64,000 nucleotides of DNA from Streptomyces sp. TBY4 (GTDB taxonomy: Bacteria; Actinomycetota; Actinomycetes; Streptomycetales; Streptomycetaceae), in contig NZ_JANAVF010000010.1 of NCBI RefSeq assembly GCF_024213195.1, forward strand, positions 186,001 through 250,000, read 5' to 3'. Position numbers and translations under genes: made by a program. Below are positions 61,467 to 64,000 of the stretch, piece after piece. The notes below the pieces were generated by a model. The model saw nothing but the letters and a program-made list of their open reading frames with translations, searched no databases and was not told the DNA's origin. The stretch's first letter is position 1, and each line of letters begins with the position of its first letter.

Positions 61467-63664
61467 GCGCACTGAGGCTCGCCGCCGTCGAGCTCGCCCG
61501 GTTCACGACCGGGCCCCTGGTGCGCCGCCTGGTCCCCCTCGCCCTGGTGCTGCTGCCGACGCTCTACGGCGGGCTGTACCTGTGGTCCAACTGGGACCCG
61601 TACGGCAGGCTGAAGAACGTACCCGTGGCGGTCGTGAACCTGGACGAGCCGGTGACGGCGATGGGCAGGACCGTGGACGCGGGCAACAAGTTCGTCGAGG
61701 AACTGACCCAGGACCACACCCTGGGCTGGCGGTTCGTCAGCGAGGACGAGGCGCGGCGCGGCCTCGAGGACGGCACCTACTACTTCATCGTGACCGTGCC
61801 CCGGAACTTCAGCGCGGACCTGGCCAGCCCGCTCTCCCTGGAGCCCCGGCGCGCCCACCTCACCTTCACCCTGAACGACGCGCGCGGGTTCACCATCGGA
61901 AAGATGGGGGAGTCGGTCGAGCCGGAGCTGCAGCGCCGCGTCAACTCGGCGGCCTTCGCGGCCTACACCCAAGGCGTCCTGGGGAAGCTGCCGGAGCTGC
62001 ACGACCAGATGGCCAAAGCGGCGGACGGCGCGGCGAAGCTCTCGACGGGCACGGGCACCGCGGTCGGTGGAGCCCAGAAGCTCGCCGACGGCATCACGCA
62101 GCTCTCCGACGGCTCGAAAACCCTGGCCGACGGCGCCGGGCAGGTGGCGGACGGCACCCAGCAGCTGGTCGACGCGGTCGACGAGGCCGTGGCGACCTTC
62201 GAGGGCGAGGTCGCGCACGTGGCCTCTGCCGTCCGGGAAGGAGCGGGTACGGCGGCCGCGACGGTGGAGGTGCTGACCCGGCTGGCGGACAAGGCGGTCG
62301 CCGACACCTCGGCCGTGCTGACGACGGTGAAGCAGCTGTGCGCCGCCGATCCGGGTCCGGTCTGCCGCGACGCGGTCCGGGCGGCGACCACCGCGCACCG
62401 GATCACGGTGAAGGTCTCCAAGGACCTGCACGAACTCCAGCGCCTGCTCACCAAGGCGGCCAACGTGCCGCCCACGCTCGACGCGCTCGCGAAACTGCTC
62501 GTCACGGGCGAGCACACCGTGCTCACGGTCGCGGACGACCTCACCCGGGCCACCACGAAGGCGGCCCGGGCGGCCGCCGCGGTCCACCGTCACGTCAAGC
62601 ACAGGTGCGCCGGCGACCCGGGGCCGGTGTGCACCGGCCTCGTCGAGCTGACGAAGGAGGTGAAGCTCGCGGCCGAGTGGGTCAACACCGCCCAGCACCG
62701 GATCGACGCCGCCGTACGGCGCCTGGCGGGCATCGTCGACCAGGCCGCAGCCCGCCTTACCGAACTGCCGGGCACCATTGCCGAAGCCCAGTCACAGGTC
62801 CAGCTCCTCAACGACGGCGCACACAAGGTCGCGGACGGCGCGAACCAGCTCCGCGACAACCTGGGCAAGGCCGAGGACGGCGCGAACGAGCTGACGTCCG
62901 GCCTGGTCAAGCTCAAGACGGGCGCGAACGAGCTGGCGAGCGGGCTCGACGCGGGCGTGAAGAAGATCCCCTCGATCCGGCCGGCCCTGCGGGCCAAGAT
63001 GGCCGACGTACTGTCCAACCCGGTGGAGATCCGCACCGACGTCGAGAACCCGGCCCACGTCAACGGCCGCGGCCTGGCCCCCTTCTTCTTCGGCATCGCC
63101 CTGTGGGTCCTCGGACTCCTCGGCTACCAGATCCTGCGCCCCTTCAACGCCAGGGCACTGGCCGGGGACCTGCCTTCGACGACCGTCGCCCTCGGGGGGT
63201 GGCTGCCGATCATGGGCATCGGAGCCCTCGCCGTCGGCGTCCTCTACTCCGCGGTCGACCTGGGCCTCGGCCTCGACCCCCTCCAGCCCGTCCACACCGT
63301 CGGCATCATGCTGCTGGGCGCGGCCGCGTTCACGGCGATCTCCTACGCCCTCAGGGCCGCCCTCGGCGTGGTCGGCGGACTGCTCTCCCTCGTGCTCCTG
63401 ATGCTCCAGCTGACCTCGGGCGGCGGCACGTACCCGGTCCTGACCTCACCTCAGCCCTTCAAGTTCCTGCACCCGGTCCTGCCGATGTCCTACCTGATCG
63501 ACGGCCTGCGCGTGTCGATCTCCGGCGGCAGGGAGCAGGACTTCTGGTACGACGTCCTGGTGCTGACGGGATACCTGGCGGGCGCACTCGCCCTGGCCGC
63601 CCTGGTCGCGCACAAGCAGCGCACCTGGACGTTCGGCAGGATGAAGCCGGCCGTGGAGATGTAG
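61463..63664 (+). CDS. YhgE/Pip-domain membrane protein
   Basis: The 733-residue protein has an N-terminal membrane helix (LVPLALVLLPTLYGGLYLWS), the Pip entry motif NVPVAVVNLDEPV, and then about 400 extracellular residues rich in short repeats (ADGAAKLSTGTGTAVGGAQK, LADGITQLSDGSKTLADGAG, QLRDNLGKAEDGANELTSGL) predicted as long helices. Two near-identical Cys loops, CAADPGPVCRDAV and CAGDPGPVCTGLV, are about 85 residues apart. Five or six C-terminal membrane helices follow, as in ABC-2 permeases. The family includes phage-infection and ESX/type VII-like exporter components. It is co-translated with the mini ATPase. Confidence 0.92.
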   Translation: MSALRLAAVELARFTTGPLVRRLVPLALVLLPTLYGGLYLWSNWDPYGRLKNVPVAVVNLDEPVTAMGRTVDAGNKFVEELTQDHTLGWRFVSEDEARRGLEDGTYYFIVTVPRNFSADLASPLSLEPRRAHLTFTLNDARGFTIGKMGESVEPELQRRVNSAAFAAYTQGVLGKLPELHDQMAKAADGAAKLSTGTGTAVGGAQKLADGITQLSDGSKTLADGAGQVADGTQQLVDAVDEAVATFEGEVAHVASAVREGAGTAAATVEVLTRLADKAVADTSAVLTTVKQLCAADPGPVCRDAVRAATTAHRITVKVSKDLHELQRLLTKAANVPPTLDALAKLLVTGEHTVLTVADDLTRATTKAARAAAAVHRHVKHRCAGDPGPVCTGLVELTKEVKLAAEWVNTAQHRIDAAVRRLAGIVDQAAARLTELPGTIAEAQSQVQLLNDGAHKVADGANQLRDNLGKAEDGANELTSGLVKLKTGANELASGLDAGVKKIPSIRPALRAKMADVLSNPVEIRTDVENPAHVNGRGLAPFFFGIALWVLGLLGYQILRPFNARALAGDLPSTTVALGGWLPIMGIGALAVGVLYSAVDLGLGLDPLQPVHTVGIMLLGAAAFTAISYALRAALGVVGGLLSLVLLMLQLTSGGGTYPVLTSPQPFKFLHPVLPMSYLIDGLRVSISGGREQDFWYDVLVLTGYLAGALALAALVAHKQRTWTFGRMKPAVEM

Positions 63665-63707
63665 TGCTGCCGGTGCTGCCCCCACTGGGCGGACCTACTG
63701 GGCGGAC

Positions 63708-64000
63708 CTACTGAGTGCAGCTGGTGATCGTGGGGTTCGAGGGATCGCAGTTGCCGGGGTTGTTGTTCGCGATGGTGCTGTGGTTGAGGGTGATGTTTCC
63801 GCCCTGGTTGTGGAGGCCGGCCGGGGCGTGGGCCGAGGTGTTGCGCGTGACACGGGAGTCGTTGAGCGTCGCGTCGCCCTGGTTGTGAATTCCGGCGCCG
63901 GTTCCCTGGGTGACCGCGTTCCCGTCGATGACGGTGTTGCGGGTCTGGAGCGTTCCGAAGTTGTAGATGCCGCCACCGGAGAAACTCGCGGTGTTGCCGC
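63708..64000 (-). CDS. right-handed beta-helix repeat protein, N-terminus beyond the window
   Basis: The minus-strand frame is open from the right edge to the TAG at 63708-63710, giving at least 97 residues. It contains tandem beta-helix coils with asparagine-ladder character: GGGIYNFGTLQTRNTVIDGN, GAGIHNQGDATLNDSRVTRN, and GGNITLNHSTIANNNPGNCD. This is typical of secreted parallel beta-helix (Pmp/pectate-lyase-like) proteins. The N-terminus and any signal peptide lie outside. Confidence 0.82.
   Translation of the reverse strand, partial: GNTASFSGGGIYNFGTLQTRNTVIDGNAVTQGTGAGIHNQGDATLNDSRVTRNTSAHAPAGLHNQGGNITLNHSTIANNNPGNCDPSNPTITSCTQ

Overview
The window is chromosomal DNA from a Streptomyces-like actinomycete. 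The GC content is very high with strong third-position GC bias, many starts are GTG or TTG, genes end in long GC-rich hairpins, and there are many secreted proteins. Further signs are LAL-type LuxR, PucR, PadR and HxlR regulators, an Hsp-like cold-shock gene, an F420-type oxidoreductase and rare TTA (bldA-type) codons. I see no tRNA, rRNA, CRISPR array, origin or prophage.

Layout. 1-6 kb: a HEAT-like alpha-solenoid protein running off the left edge, a hexose-6-phosphate mutarotase, a class A beta-lactamase and a secreted lytic-transglycosylase-like protein with its own promoter and leader. 6-10 kb: a large LuxR regulator followed by a secreted cutinase closely resembling poly(ethylene terephthalate) hydrolases. 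10-16.6 kb: a PucR regulator divergent from a five-gene branched-chain-amino-acid-type ABC importer (F-G-H-M-K order), with two matching inverted repeats between them. 16.6-21.2 kb: GNAT, cold-shock protein, HTH-TOBE protein, a PadR/membrane-protein pair, an AraC regulator and a methyltransferase. 21.2-24.6 kb: a beta-glucoside-type PTS EIIBCA with a RAT-like antiterminator and terminator in its leader, followed by its LicT/BglG antiterminator.

24.6-36 kb is a secretome block: an nSTAND/WD40 protein, a secreted YD-repeat/phospholipase A2 protein, an S8 protease with P domains, a small secreted protein and an M9 collagenase. The first three each carry a TTA codon. The last two share a 28-bp palindromic operator. 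36-45 kb: a RibD/DHFR-type reductase, a Ser/Thr kinase, a BLIP-like protein, a decayed FUSC exporter, and an unusual coupled pair (GNAT-aminotransferase fusion plus CDP-diglyceride-synthase-like protein).

45-57.7 kb: a very large BNR-type secreted protein, two small regulator/oxidoreductase modules (HxlR and TetR), unknown secreted proteins, and a second S8 protease with a Thr-Pro linker and VCBS-like repeats. 57.8-64 kb: a damaged IS200/IS605 element (tnpA remnant and tnpB) abutting a shortened TROVE/VWA (Ro60-like) gene, then a mini ABC ATPase coupled to a YhgE/Pip membrane protein, and a beta-helix protein cut by the right edge.

Gene functions are assigned by recognising motifs by eye; no database search was run. 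Start codons were chosen from Shine-Dalgarno-like sequences and N-terminal family logic.
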